Shown here: piece after piece, positions 40,411 through 49,677 of the stretch
Numbering within the stretch: the stretch's first letter is position 1
Layout: every line of letters starts with the position of its first letter
Assembly: GCF_002953255.1 (NCBI RefSeq)
Contig: NZ_CP026498.1
Coordinates: 8,480,904-8,544,903, forward strand
DNA length: 64,000 bases
Direction: 5' to 3'
Source of the DNA: Streptomyces sp. CB01881
GTDB lineage: Bacteria; Actinomycetota; Actinomycetes; Streptomycetales; Streptomycetaceae
Translations under genes and position numbers: made by a program
Notes under the pieces: model-generated
Databases searched by the model: none
The model's input: the letters and a program-made list of their open reading frames with translations, nothing else
Told to the model about the DNA's origin: nothing

Positions 40411-40491
40411 GACGTTCCGTGCCGCCCGCGCCGCCCGACGTTCCGTGCCGCCCGCGCAGCCGACGTTCCGTGCCGCCCGTGCCGCCCGCCC
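40411..40491. repeat. Three tandem 25-26-bp repeats upstream of the MFS gene
   Basis: GACGTTCCGTGCCGCCCG begins at 40411, 40437 and 40462, each followed by a short CG-rich spacer. The repeats lie between the stop of the gene at 40573 and the MFS start at 40353, so they may be operator repeats or simple tandem duplication. Confidence 0.8.
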
Positions 40492-40572
40492 CGAAACCCG
40501 GCGGGCCCGTCCACGGCCGAGCGCCTGCCGGCCTGTCGCCGGCCTGCCGCCCGTCGGCTGCCGTCCGCCGCC

Positions 40573-41172
40573 CTACCAGCGGCTGACCGTCGGTCCCGCG
40601 GTGAGCCGGGCGGCCAGCCCGGCCAGCCGGCCGAGCGCCGAGCGGCGGGCCGGCGGTTCCCCGGCGGCCACGCTGACCAGGTGCTGGGCGAGGTCGAACG
40701 GCTCCTCCTCGGCGGTCCCGACGGCCAGCCGCTCGTGCGCCAGGCCCGCCAGGTCCGTCCGGCCGGCGGCGCCGTCCAGGGCGAGCACCGTCGCCCCGCC
40801 GCGCCGGGCGTCCTGCACCCGCTCCAGCAGGCCCTCGCCGGCCGCGGTCGGGGCCACCACCAGCACGGTGGCCCCGCGTCCGGCCTCGGCCAGCCGCCGC
40901 AGGCCGTGCGCCAGGTGCGCCGGGGCCTCGGCGGGCACCCGGTGCCGTAGCAGGGTCGGGGCCAGCCGGGGGACGTCCGACCAGGCCGCCTCGTCCGCCA
41001 GGTGGGCGGCCAGGTGCCAGGGCTCGTACGCCTCGGTGCCGACCAGCAGCAGCCCGTCCGCACCCCGTCGGCCGACGGCGTGCCGCAGCGAGCCGGCGAA
41101 GCCGCCGACCGCCTCCAGCCAGCCCGTACCGGCCAGCCGCTCCCGGAGTGCCGAAACTCTCACCACGTCCAT
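40573..41172 (-). CDS. Hypothetical protein
   Basis: A 199-residue protein (ATG at 41172) starting MDVVRVSALRERLAGTGW with an Ala/Leu/Arg-rich helical-looking body and SWLRHAVGRRGADGLLLVGTEAYEPWHLAAHL-like pattern. I recognise a conserved actinomycete protein of unknown function near the F420 reductase; no motif names an activity. Divergent from the F420 reductase with a 47-bp gap. Confidence 0.75.
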   Translation of the reverse strand: MDVVRVSALRERLAGTGWLEAVGGFAGSLRHAVGRRGADGLLLVGTEAYEPWHLAAHLADEAAWSDVPRLAPTLLRHRVPAEAPAHLAHGLRRLAEAGRGATVLVVAPTAAGEGLLERVQDARRGGATVLALDGAAGRTDLAGLAHERLAVGTAEEEPFDLAQHLVSVAAGEPPARRSALGRLAGLAARLTAGPTVSRW

Positions 41173-41219
41173 GGGGCACAGAATGTCGCGGCGGGCCGGG
41201 CGTTTGGCAGGATCGGCCC

Positions 41220-41912
41220 ATGACTTCCCTCGATTCAGCGACAAACCCGGCCCACGAGCTGCCGGACGTCTCGCAGCTGGTGGTCGGTGTCCTCGGCGGC
41301 ACCGGCGACCAGGGGCGGGGGCTCGCCCTGCGGCTGGCCAAGGCCGGCCAGCAGGTGATCATCGGCTCGCGCGACGCCGCCCGCGCCGAGGCCTCGGCGG
41401 CCGCGATCGGCCTCGGCGTGCGCGGCGCCGACAACGCGGCCACCGCGCGGGAGAGCGACATCGTGATCGTGGCCGTCCCGTGGGACGGCCACGCCGCCAC
41501 CCTCTCCGCCCTGCGCGAGGAGCTGGCCGGCAAGATCGTGGTGGACTGCGTCAACCCGCTCGGCTTCGACAAGCAGGGCGCGTACGCGCTGGTGCCGGAG
41601 GAGGGCAGCGCCGCTCAGCAGGCCGCCGCCCTGCTGCCGGACTCCCGGGTCACCGCCGCCTTCCACCACCTCTCGGCGGTGCTGCTCCAGGACGAGGCCG
41701 TCGAGCGGATCGACACCGACGTGATGGTGCTCGGCGACGAGCGCGCCGCCACCGACGTGGTGCAGGCGCTGGCCGGCCGGATCCCGGGCATGCGCGGCAT
41801 CTTCGCCGGCCGGCTGCGCAACGCCCACCAGGTCGAGTCGCTGGTGGCCAACCTGATCTCGGTCAACCGCCGGTACAAGGCCCACGCGGGCCTGCGGATC
41901 ACCGACGTCTGA
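41220..41912 (+). CDS. F420-dependent NADP(H) oxidoreductase
   Basis: A 230-residue NADPH-dependent F420 reductase. The Rossmann start is VVGVLGGTGDQGRGLALRLAKAG, then IIGSRDAARAEA, and MVLGDERAATDVVQAL further on. These match the family that transfers hydride between NADPH and coenzyme F420. F420 is widespread in actinomycetes, where it powers reductive steps. Start ATG at 41220. Confidence 0.9.
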   Translation: MTSLDSATNPAHELPDVSQLVVGVLGGTGDQGRGLALRLAKAGQQVIIGSRDAARAEASAAAIGLGVRGADNAATARESDIVIVAVPWDGHAATLSALREELAGKIVVDCVNPLGFDKQGAYALVPEEGSAAQQAAALLPDSRVTAAFHHLSAVLLQDEAVERIDTDVMVLGDERAATDVVQALAGRIPGMRGIFAGRLRNAHQVESLVANLISVNRRYKAHAGLRITDV

Positions 41913-42041
41913 GACGTCCGGTCCGTGCGCCCGGCGGCCGGTGCGGACGCGCCGGGCGCCGGGCGCCCCCCTGGACCGGCTCCCGGGGTGAGGTCGGCGA
42001 CAATGGGTGCCGACCGTCAGCCCGCGCTAGGAGCCCCCGCC

Positions 42042-42239
42042 ATGCCCCGCACGTCCCTCTTCGCCTCGATCGTCGTCGTCCTCGCGCTGGCCGCCGCCGT
42101 GGTCTCCGTGGTGCAGGGCTGGTGGGTGGGGCTGATCTGGATCCCGATGGCGGGCATCGCCAGCAACGTCCTCTGGATGGACCTGCGCCGCGAGAAGCTG
42201 GCGAAGGCCAGGGCCGAGCGGGCCCAGAGCGCCGCCTAG
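42042..42239 (+). CDS. Small two-helix membrane protein
   Basis: A 65-residue protein starting MPRTSLFASIVVVLALAAAV with hydrophobic helices (SIVVVLALAAAVVSVVQGW and VGLIWIPMAGIASNVLWM) and a basic, Ala/Glu/Arg-rich C-terminal helix. ATG at 42042 has GGAG upstream. Conserved-type small actinomycete membrane protein; function unknown. Confidence 0.7.
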   Translation: MPRTSLFASIVVVLALAAAVVSVVQGWWVGLIWIPMAGIASNVLWMDLRREKLAKARAERAQSAA

Positions 42240-42261
42240 GCCCCCGTCCTTCCGGCCGGTC

Positions 42262-43077
42262 CTAGTTCTTCCAGAAGGAGAACAGGTACCGGCCGAGCGT
42301 CGCGTAGTCGGCGTCCGCGCCGAACAGGCCCATCAGCCCGTGCACCGCGTCGAAGAAGAACCGGTTCACCTCGGGCTGCCAGAGCAGCGCGAAGACCGCC
42401 AGCATCCCGTACGGGGCGAACGGCTCGACCGCGCGCCGGGTCTTGTACGACAGCCAGGGCTCGATGATCCCGTAGCCGTCCAGGCCGGGCACCGGCAGCA
42501 GGTTCAGCAGGGCCGCGCTCAGCTGGAGCAGCCCGAGGAACCCGAGCGCGCCGGAGAACGGCGAGTAGGCCAGCTCGCGGCCGTACCACTCGGCGTGCAC
42601 GGACGGGTCGTCCAGCCATCCCGCGCCGATCGGGATCAGCAGCAGGGCCGCGCAGACCAGGTTCACCAGCGGGCCGGCCGCCGAGATCAGGCTGTGCTTG
42701 AGCCGGCCGCTGATCCGGTGGCGCTCGATCCAGACCGAGCCGCCGGGCAGGCCGATGCCGCCGAAGATCATGAACACGATCGGCAGCACGAAGCTGAGCA
42801 GGACGTTGGTGTACTTGAGCGGGTTGAGCGTCAGGTAGCCCTTGGCGCCGACGGTGAGGTCGCCGCCGTGCAGCGCGGTGCGGGCGTGCGCGTACTCGTG
42901 CAGGCAGAGCGAGACCATCCAGCCCGCGACCACGAACAGGAACACCCCGAACGAGGCGTTGCCGTACCCCGAGTACACCGCCCAGCCGGACGTGGCCAGT
43001 ATCGCGAGCAGCACCCAGAACACCGGGCTGATCCGGCGGTCCTCGCTGCGCGAGCGCTGCGTTGCGGCGAAGGTCAT
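42262..43077 (-). CDS. Site-2 protease family (M50) membrane metallopeptidase
   Basis: A 271-residue polytopic protein. The zinc motif is LCLHEYAHARTALHGGD (HExxH, about 79-83), with membrane helices around it. The second metal element LLPVPGLDGYGIIEPWL (NxxPxxxLDG-like) follows. No PDZ domain is seen, as in the short group-III M50 members (YwhC-like). Members cleave substrates within the membrane; the substrate is not known. Confidence 0.9.
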   Translation of the reverse strand: MTFAATQRSRSEDRRISPVFWVLLAILATSGWAVYSGYGNASFGVFLFVVAGWMVSLCLHEYAHARTALHGGDLTVGAKGYLTLNPLKYTNVLLSFVLPIVFMIFGGIGLPGGSVWIERHRISGRLKHSLISAAGPLVNLVCAALLLIPIGAGWLDDPSVHAEWYGRELAYSPFSGALGFLGLLQLSAALLNLLPVPGLDGYGIIEPWLSYKTRRAVEPFAPYGMLAVFALLWQPEVNRFFFDAVHGLMGLFGADADYATLGRYLFSFWKN

Positions 43078-43298
43078 GGTGTGGGTGCTCCGGGTGTCTG
43101 GGGTGCGGGGGTCGGGGCTGCGGGCAGGGACCGATCATGCCGGGCCGGTCCGTCGCCGGACAAGCCGTCCAGGGTGAACGTACGACGACCGGGCCCCGGT
43201 TCCGTGCCTGCGCAGCGGTTCCGTGCCCGGGCCGCGGACTCCGCGGACGGCGCGGACAATTGTGCGCGGCAGCGGCGGCCATCGACCAGAATGGGCCG

Positions 43299-46200
43299 GT
43301 GCACTACGGCATCCTCGGAACCACCACGGCCCACCACGACGACGGCTCCCCCGTCCCGCTCGGCGGGGCCCGGCTGCGGGCGCTGCTCGCCGCGCTGGTC
43401 CTGCGGCAGGGGCGGCCGGTCCCGGCCGACCTCCTGGTGGACGAGGTGTGGGACACCGAGCCGCCGCAGGACTCCGCCGCCGCCCTGCAGACCCTGGTCG
43501 GCCGGCTGCGCCGCACCATCGGCCGTGACCGGGTCGGCTCCGGCCCGCCCGGCTACTGGCTGACCGAGCCGCACACCGACCTCGGCGAGTTCCAGCGGCT
43601 GGCCGGCGAGGGGCGCCGCGCGCTGGAGGACGCCGACCACGCGCTGGCCGCCGAGCGACTGCGCGCCGCCCTGGCCCTGTGGCGCGGCCCGGCCCTCGCC
43701 GACCTGCCCGACCGCAGCGGCCCCGCCATCCGGCTGGAGGCCCAGCGGGACGAGGCCCGCCGGCACCGGATCACCGCGGACCTCGGCCTCGGCCGGGCCG
43801 CCGAGCTGGTCGCCGAACTCGCCGAGCTCTGCGAACGGCAGCCGCTGGACGAGCCCCTGCAGTACCTGATGGTCCGGGCGTTGCACGAGAGCGGCCGCAC
43901 CGCCGAGGCGCTGCGCCACTACGACCGGAGCAGGCGCGCGCTGGCGGACGAGCTCGGCGTCGACCCGGGGCGCCAACTCCAGGCCCTGTACGCCGAATTG
44001 CTGGCCCCCGCCGAGGCGGTCGAGCCCGTCGCGCGCGAGCGTGCCCAGTCGGCGGCCCCCCGGCCGCCCGCCGCCCAGTCGCCCCGCAGCGCGGGCAACC
44101 TGCGCGGCCGGCTGACCAGCTTCGTCGGCCGGGAGGGCGATCTCGCCTCCCTGCGCACCGCCCTGACCGGCAGTCGGCTGGTCACCCTGACCGGGCCCGG
44201 CGGCTCCGGCAAGACCAGGCTCTCGGTCGAGGCCGGCCGCGCCGAACAGGGCGCCGGGAGCTGGCCGGACGGCGTCTGGCTGGCCGAACTCGCCCCGCTG
44301 GAGAGCGCGGCCGCCGTCCCGGCCGCCGTGGTCTCCGCGCTCGGCCTGCGCGAGACCGTGCTGCACACCGGCGGCATGGTCGCCGACGTGATCGAGACCC
44401 GCACCGAGGACCCGCTGCGCCGGCTGGTCGAGCACTGCGGCCACCGCCGGATGCTCATCGTCCTGGACAACTGCGAACACCTGATCCAGGCCGCCGCCGA
44501 CCTCGCCGACCAGCTGCTCGCCGAGTGCCCCGGCCTCACCGTCCTCGCCACCAGCCGCGAACCGCTCGGCGTGCCCGGCGAGACCGTCCTGCCGGTCGAG
44601 CCGCTGCCGGACCCGGTGGCGCTGCGCCTGCTCGCCGAGCGTGCCGCCTCCGCCAGTCCCGGTTTCGACCCGCAGGGCGACCCGGAGGCGTGCGCCGAGA
44701 TCTGCCGCCGGCTCGACGGCCTTCCGCTCGCCATCGAACTGGCCGCCGCCAGGCTGCGGGTGATGACGGCCCGCCAGATCGCCGACCGCCTGGACGGCCG
44801 ATTCGCGCTGCTCACCGGCGGAAGCCGCACCCTGCTGCCGCGCCAGCAGACCCTGCGGGCGGTCGTCGACTGGAGCTGGGACCTCCTCGGCAAGCGCGAA
44901 CGGGCGGTGCTGCGGCGGCTGTCGGTGTTCGCCGGCGGCTGGACGCTGGAGGACGCCGAGTCGATCTGCGCCGACGACACCGAGGTGCCCCGCGAGGAGG
45001 TCGCCGACCAGCTGCTGTCGCTGGTCGACAAGTCGCTGCTGGTGGCCGACCTGGGCACGGACGGCCCGCCGCGCTACCGGATGCTGGAGACCATCCACGA
45101 GTACGCCGAGGAGCGGCTGGCCGCGGCGGCCGAGCGGGCCGAGACCGAGCGCCGCCACGTCGAGCACTTCCGGGAGCTGGTCCGCACCGCCGACCTGCAC
45201 GTCCACGGCCCGGAGCAGCTGCACTGGCTGGCGGTGCTGGAGCGGGAGCAGGACAACATCCGGGCCGCGCTGCGCCGGGCGGTGGACGGCCGGGAGGAGC
45301 AGGAGGGGCTGGCCCTCGCGCTCGGCATGAGCTGGTACTGGTCGCTGCGCGGCTTCAGCCTGGAGGCGCGCGGCTGGTACGAGGCGGTGGCCGCGCTCGG
45401 ACCGGACCCGTTCGACCCGGACGGCCCGCCGCCGGAGCCGCTGGAGCGGCACGTGCTGGAGTACGGCCTGCCGATGCCGCCCGGGGTGGTGGCGGAGGCC
45501 CGCCGGCAGATGGCGCTGTACCGGCTGGTCGGGCTCTTCGAGGGCAACCTCGACGTGCTGGCCGACGAGGAGGCGACGCGCCTCTCCCGGCAACTGCTGG
45601 AGGCCTACACCCCGGACCTCCCGCAGAGCTACCGGTTCCCGGGGCTGATGAGGGCGTTCGGGGCGTTCCTGGCGGGCCGGCTGGAGATCATGCGGGACCT
45701 GCTGGACGACGCGGTGGAGGGCTGCCGCCGCCACGGGGACGCCACCGACCTCGCGTTCATCCTGCAGATCCGGGCCAAGATGATGAACGACTGGCCCGGC
45801 GGCCTGGAGCAGTCGGTCCGCGACGGCGAGGAGTCGCTGGAGCTGTTCCGCCGTTCGGGCGACCGCTGGGGGATGTCCCAGGCGTACGCGGCCCACGGCG
45901 AGTCGATGGCCAATCAGGGCCGGGCCGAGGAGGCCGTCGACGCGTACCAGCGGGCGATCGAGCTGGCGGAGGAGCTCGGCGCCCCGCAGGAGGTGCCGAT
46001 GCTGCGGGTCAACCTCGGCAACTCGCTGCTCGCCCGCGACCCCGTCGAGGGGGAGCGGCAGATCCGCGAGGCGCTGGCCGCCGCGGACCCGGACGAGAGC
46101 CAGGCGGCCAACGGCGCGGTGCTCTTCGGGCATCTGGTCCTCTGCGGGATCCACGCCCAGCGGGGCGAGTACGACGCCGCCCTGGCGGAGCTGGACCAGC

Positions 46201-46658
46201 TGAACTGGAACCGGACGGGCTTCTTCGCCCCCGGCCTGGTCGGCGGGATGCTGACGGTCACCCGGGGCTGGATCATGGCGCGGGCCGGGGACCCGGAGCG
46301 GGGGAGGGAGGTGGTCAACGAGGGCCGGCGGCTGCTGCACTCGGTGCCGGACGCCGCGAGCGGGTTCGCCGATCAGATGTCGATCATGATGGTGCCGGCG
46401 GCGGCCGGGGTGCTGCGGGCGTTCGCCGAGCGTGACGGCGACCTCGGCGCGGCCCGCCGGGCGGCGGTCCTGCTCGGCGCGCACGCGGGGCTGAACGGAC
46501 CCAAGGGCGGCGGCTACCTGGAGCGCGTCGAGCGCGAGACCGCCGAGGCGCGCCTGCGCGGCCTGCTCGGTGACGAGGCGTACGAGGCGGCCGCCGCGGA
46601 GGGCGCGGCCAGGGCGGCCGGCCGGGTCGTGGACCTGCTCGACCTGATGAACGACTGA
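43299..46658 (+). CDS. AfsR/SARP-type regulator: BTAD + NB-ARC + TPR
   Basis: A 1119-residue transcription factor with GTG at 43299. The N-terminal winged helix and bacterial transcriptional activator domain (about 1-245; MHYGILGTTTAHHDDGSPV start, LRHYDRSRRALADELGVDPG) precede an NB-ARC ATPase with the P-loop GPGGSGKTRLSVEAG (about 300) and LIVLDNCEHL. A long TPR-like helical C-terminus (about 640-1119) follows, with AYQRAIELAEELGAP. This is the AfsR architecture: SARP DNA binding gated by ATPase and TPR sensing. The exporter at 46738-48569 follows convergently and has direct repeats fitting SARP boxes in its promoter. Confidence 0.93.
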   Translation: MHYGILGTTTAHHDDGSPVPLGGARLRALLAALVLRQGRPVPADLLVDEVWDTEPPQDSAAALQTLVGRLRRTIGRDRVGSGPPGYWLTEPHTDLGEFQRLAGEGRRALEDADHALAAERLRAALALWRGPALADLPDRSGPAIRLEAQRDEARRHRITADLGLGRAAELVAELAELCERQPLDEPLQYLMVRALHESGRTAEALRHYDRSRRALADELGVDPGRQLQALYAELLAPAEAVEPVARERAQSAAPRPPAAQSPRSAGNLRGRLTSFVGREGDLASLRTALTGSRLVTLTGPGGSGKTRLSVEAGRAEQGAGSWPDGVWLAELAPLESAAAVPAAVVSALGLRETVLHTGGMVADVIETRTEDPLRRLVEHCGHRRMLIVLDNCEHLIQAAADLADQLLAECPGLTVLATSREPLGVPGETVLPVEPLPDPVALRLLAERAASASPGFDPQGDPEACAEICRRLDGLPLAIELAAARLRVMTARQIADRLDGRFALLTGGSRTLLPRQQTLRAVVDWSWDLLGKRERAVLRRLSVFAGGWTLEDAESICADDTEVPREEVADQLLSLVDKSLLVADLGTDGPPRYRMLETIHEYAEERLAAAAERAETERRHVEHFRELVRTADLHVHGPEQLHWLAVLEREQDNIRAALRRAVDGREEQEGLALALGMSWYWSLRGFSLEARGWYEAVAALGPDPFDPDGPPPEPLERHVLEYGLPMPPGVVAEARRQMALYRLVGLFEGNLDVLADEEATRLSRQLLEAYTPDLPQSYRFPGLMRAFGAFLAGRLEIMRDLLDDAVEGCRRHGDATDLAFILQIRAKMMNDWPGGLEQSVRDGEESLELFRRSGDRWGMSQAYAAHGESMANQGRAEEAVDAYQRAIELAEELGAPQEVPMLRVNLGNSLLARDPVEGERQIREALAAADPDESQAANGAVLFGHLVLCGIHAQRGEYDAALAELDQLNWNRTGFFAPGLVGGMLTVTRGWIMARAGDPERGREVVNEGRRLLHSVPDAASGFADQMSIMMVPAAAGVLRAFAERDGDLGAARRAAVLLGAHAGLNGPKGGGYLERVERETAEARLRGLLGDEAYEAAAAEGAARAAGRVVDLLDLMND

Positions 46659-46698
46659 CCGGCCGGCCCGCCTCGTCCCCGGAGGCGGGCCGGCCGGT
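46658..46698. terminator. Bidirectional terminator between AfsR-like gene and ABC permease
   Basis: A 17-bp perfect stem (46658-46674 with 46682-46698) with a 7-nt loop starts at the last base of the AfsR-type stop codon. It lies 40 nt before the convergent permease stop. Confidence 0.85.
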
Positions 46699-46737
46699 GA
46701 CCGGGTGGCCCGTGGTGCTGCCGGGCCGGGGCCGGGC

Positions 46738-47550
46738 TCAGGTCCGCTTGCGGAACCGGGCCACGGCGAGCGGTGCGAAGACCGCGGTGATGCCCACCGA
46801 CCAGCCCAGCACGATCAGCACCGGGTGGGCCACCGCGCCCTCGCCGTTGAGCAGGGCCCGGCAGGCGTCGGCCAGCGCCGAGAGCGGGTTGACCTTGGTG
46901 AAGGACTGCAGCCAGCCCGGCATGGTGTCGGTCGGCGCGAAGATCGAGCTGCCGAACTGCATCGGCATCAGGACGAGCATCGAAACCCCCTGGACGGCCT
47001 GGGCACTGCTCAGCGCCATGCCGAGCAGCATCGAGATCCAGACGATCGACATGCCGAACACCAGGGAGAGGCCGACCGCCGCCAGCACCTCCAGCGGTCC
47101 CGTCTTCACCTCGAAGCCGAGGATCAGCGCGAAGCCGATCAGGATGGTGAAGGAGACCAGTGCCCGGCAGGTCTCCGCGACGATCTTGGAGAGCAGGACG
47201 GAGGCCCGGCCGATCGGCAGGGTCCGGAACCGGTCCATCACCCCGGTCTGGAAGTCGCTGTTCAGGCCGGTGCCGACGGCCATCGCCAGGGTGAGGCCGG
47301 TCTGCCCGAGCAGACCGGGGATCATGTACTGCTTGTAGGCGTCCTGGCCGCCGGAGATGGCGCCGCCGAAGACGTAGACGAAGAGCACGGTGAAGATGAC
47401 CGGCATCAGCACCGCGTCGAACATCGACTCCGGGTCCGCCTTGATCCGCATCAGGTTGCGACGGGTCAGCGCGCCGATGTGGCGCAGCGTGCCGGACAGG
47501 CCGATCCGGGTGTCCTCCACCCGGGCGGGCGCGACGGTTGCGGTGGTCAT
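46738..47550 (-). CDS. ABC-2 type exporter permease (DrrB-like)
   Basis: A 270-residue permease with about six hydrophobic helices, typical of the DrrB/ABC-2 family: ALTRRNLMRIKADPESMFDAVLMPVIFTVLF at the start, SDFQTGVMDRFRTLPIGRASVLLSKI (the conserved ABC-2 cytoplasmic loop). The ATG overlaps the ATPase stop (ATGA). With the ATPase it should export a lipid, drug or glycoconjugate. Confidence 0.9.
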   Translation of the reverse strand: MTTATVAPARVEDTRIGLSGTLRHIGALTRRNLMRIKADPESMFDAVLMPVIFTVLFVYVFGGAISGGQDAYKQYMIPGLLGQTGLTLAMAVGTGLNSDFQTGVMDRFRTLPIGRASVLLSKIVAETCRALVSFTILIGFALILGFEVKTGPLEVLAAVGLSLVFGMSIVWISMLLGMALSSAQAVQGVSMLVLMPMQFGSSIFAPTDTMPGWLQSFTKVNPLSALADACRALLNGEGAVAHPVLIVLGWSVGITAVFAPLAVARFRKRT

Positions 47551-48569
47551 GAGACGGGCTCCTTGGCGAGGCTGGGGGCGCTGTCCGCGGGGGCGGCGGA
47601 CTTGCCGGTGATGGCGAGGAAGACCTCGTCCAGGCTGGGCACCTTGGTGTCGATGCCGGCGATGGCGAAGCCGCGGGTGCCGAGCACCCCGACCACGGCC
47701 GTCAGCTGGTCCTCGCCGGTGATCGGCACCGACAGCAGCCCGGTGTCGGCGGAGAAGGTGGCCTCGGCGATCCCGGTGTCGTGCAGGCAGCGTGCCATCT
47801 CGGGCAGTTCGGCGCCGTGGGCCGGGCGGACCTGGAGGGTCTGGCCGCCGACCTGGGCCTTGAGCTCGGCCACCTTCCCGGCGGCGATCACCCGGCCCCG
47901 GTCGATGACGGTCAGCTCGTCGGCGAGCTGCTCCGCCTCCTCCATGTACTGGGTGGTGAGCAGCACCGTGGAGCCCTCGGCGACCATCCGCTGCACCTCG
48001 TCCCAGACCTCGTTGCGGGTGCGCGGGTCCAGACCGGTGGTGGGCTCGTCCAGGTAGAGGACCCGGGGGCGGCCGATCATGGAGGCGGCGAGGTCGAGCC
48101 GGCGGCGCATGCCGCCGGAGTAGGTCTTCGCGACGCGCTTGGAGGCCTCGGTGAGCGAGAACCGCTCCAGCAGCTCGGCGGCGCGGGCCTTGGCGTCCTT
48201 GCGGGAGAGGTCGAGCAGCCGGCCGATCAGGTAGAGGTTCTCGTAGCCGGAGAGCATCTCGTCGACGGAGGCGTACTGGCCGGTGAGGCCGATGGTGCGG
48301 CGCAGCTGCTTGGGCTGGCGCAGCACGTCGTAGCCGCCGACGAAGGCGGTGCCGGCGTCCGGCTTGATCAGCGTGGAGAGGACGCGGACGAGCGTCGTCT
48401 TGCCCGCGCCGTTGGGGCCGAGCACACCGAGCACGGTGCCCTCGCGGACCGTGAGGTCGACCCCGTCGAGCGCCTTGGTGGCGCCGTAGTGCTTGACGAT
48501 GCCGCGGACCTCCACGGCGTTGCCCGCGGCGGGCCCCCGGTCGTTCGGGGTGGTGGCGATTCGTGTCAT
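47547..48569 (-). CDS. ABC exporter ATPase (DrrA-like)
   Basis: A 340-residue ATPase with Walker A LGPNGAGKTTLVRVLS, Q-loop GLTGQYASVDEMLSG, signature YSGGMRRRLDLAASM, Walker B VLYLDEPTTGLD and H-loop TTQYMEEAEQL (Gln-Tyr in place of the usual His). The C-terminal extension (about 220-310) is the DrrA accessory domain. It pairs with the DrrB-like permease and should power export. Its promoter region contains direct repeats described separately, and the AfsR-like regulator gene is in the same neighbourhood. Confidence 0.92.
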   Translation of the reverse strand: MTRIATTPNDRGPAAGNAVEVRGIVKHYGATKALDGVDLTVREGTVLGVLGPNGAGKTTLVRVLSTLIKPDAGTAFVGGYDVLRQPKQLRRTIGLTGQYASVDEMLSGYENLYLIGRLLDLSRKDAKARAAELLERFSLTEASKRVAKTYSGGMRRRLDLAASMIGRPRVLYLDEPTTGLDPRTRNEVWDEVQRMVAEGSTVLLTTQYMEEAEQLADELTVIDRGRVIAAGKVAELKAQVGGQTLQVRPAHGAELPEMARCLHDTGIAEATFSADTGLLSVPITGEDQLTAVVGVLGTRGFAIAGIDTKVPSLDEVFLAITGKSAAPADSAPSLAKEPVS

Positions 48570-48582
48570 GCCCCCAGGCTGT

Positions 48583-48671
48583 CCGGCCCGGCTGTCAGCG
48601 GGCTGTCACCGTCCGGCCGCCGCCGGGGGCCGCTGTCATCCCGCTGTCGCGCCGCTGACAGCGGGCTGACG
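48583..48671 (-). promoter_or_regulatory. Direct heptamer repeats, probable SARP boxes upstream of the DrrAB-like exporter
   Basis: On the minus strand the heptamers CGTCAGC, TGTCAGC, CGACAGC and TGACAGC start at 48671, 48660, 48649 and 48638, exactly 11 bp apart. Further TGACAGC copies start at 48608 and 48597 (11 bp apart), and GGACAGC at 48584. All fit YGWCAGC except the last. Eleven-bp-spaced direct heptamers on one face of the helix are the hallmark of SARP-family binding sites. The nearby AfsR-type regulator is the obvious candidate binder. Confidence 0.6.
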
Positions 48672-48768
48672 GCGGCCGTTCCGGGTGGCGGGGGCCGGTG
48701 CGGCCGGGGGGCAGGGCGGCGGGGCCGGCGCGACCGGGGGCAGAGCGGCCGGGGCAGGGCAGGCCGAA

Positions 48769-48796
48769 GGCCCCGCTCCCGGCCGGGAGCGGGGCC
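48769..48796. terminator. panB terminator
   Basis: A 12-bp stem (GGCCCCGCTCCC with GGGAGCGGGGCC) around GGCC lies 11 nt beyond the panB stop on the minus strand. There is no long U-run. Confidence 0.7.
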
Positions 48797-48807
48797 CTGG
48801 CCCTGCG

Positions 48808-49677
48808 TCAGTGGAAGGTGTGCTCGGGCGCCGGGAAGGCGCCGGACTGCACGTCGTCGGCGAACGCGCGGGCGGCCTCGCCGAGCACGGCCCGCAGGTT
48901 GGCGTACTGCTTGACGAACTTCGGCACCCGGCCGGCGGTCATGCCCGCGAAGTCCGTCCAGACCAGGACCTGGGCGTCGCAGTCGACGCCCGCGCCGATG
49001 CCGACGGTGGGGACGGCCAGCTGTTCGGTCACCTGGGCGGCCAGCTCGGCGGGCACGGCCTCCAGGACGACGGCGAAGGCGCCCGCCTGCTGGACGGCCT
49101 TGGCGTCGCGCAGCAGCTGGTGCGCCGCCTCGTCGCCGCGGCCCTGGACGGGGTAGCCGCCGAGGGCGTGCACGGACTGCGGGGTGAGGCCGATGTGCGC
49201 CATCACCGGGATGCCTGCCTCGACCAGCAGCTCGATCGAGCGGGCGCTGCGCTCGCCGCCCTCCAGCTTGACCGCGCCGACCCCGGCCTCCTTCATCAGC
49301 CGGGCGGCGTTGTGCATGGCCTGCGCGGGGGACTCCTGGTAGGAGCCGAACGGCAGGTCGGCCACGATCATGGCCCGCTTGGTGCCGCGGACGACGGCGG
49401 CGGAGAGCATCACCATCTGATCCATGGTCACCGGCACGGTGGTCTCGTAGCCGAGGTGGCAGTTGCCCGCCGAGTCGCCGACCAGCAGGACGGGGGTGCC
49501 GGCCTCGTCGAAGACGCCCGCGGTGAGGGCGTCGTAGGCGGTGAGCATCGACCACTTCTCGCCGCGCTGCTTGGCGGCGGCGAGGTCGCGAACGGTGACG
49601 CGGCGATTGGTGACCCCGCCGTAGAGCGTGGCGGTCGACGCCTGGTTCTGGGCAGGCGAAGGCGAAGAAGCGTTCAT
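48808..49677 (-). CDS. panB: Ketopantoate hydroxymethyltransferase
   Basis: A 289-residue PanB that adds a hydroxymethyl group from methylenetetrahydrofolate to ketoisovalerate in pantothenate synthesis. It shows MLTAYDALTAGVFDEAG, VLLVGDSAGNCHLGYETT (metal-binding Asp), MIVADLPFGSYQ, AHIGLTPQSVHALGGYPVQG and VPTVGIGAGVDCDAQVLVW. Family-typical length; start ATG 49677. The gene faces away from the MFS gene at 49962, so the 284-bp gap may hold both promoters. Confidence 0.96.
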   Translation of the reverse strand: MNASSPSPAQNQASTATLYGGVTNRRVTVRDLAAAKQRGEKWSMLTAYDALTAGVFDEAGTPVLLVGDSAGNCHLGYETTVPVTMDQMVMLSAAVVRGTKRAMIVADLPFGSYQESPAQAMHNAARLMKEAGVGAVKLEGGERSARSIELLVEAGIPVMAHIGLTPQSVHALGGYPVQGRGDEAAHQLLRDAKAVQQAGAFAVVLEAVPAELAAQVTEQLAVPTVGIGAGVDCDAQVLVWTDFAGMTAGRVPKFVKQYANLRAVLGEAARAFADDVQSGAFPAPEHTFH

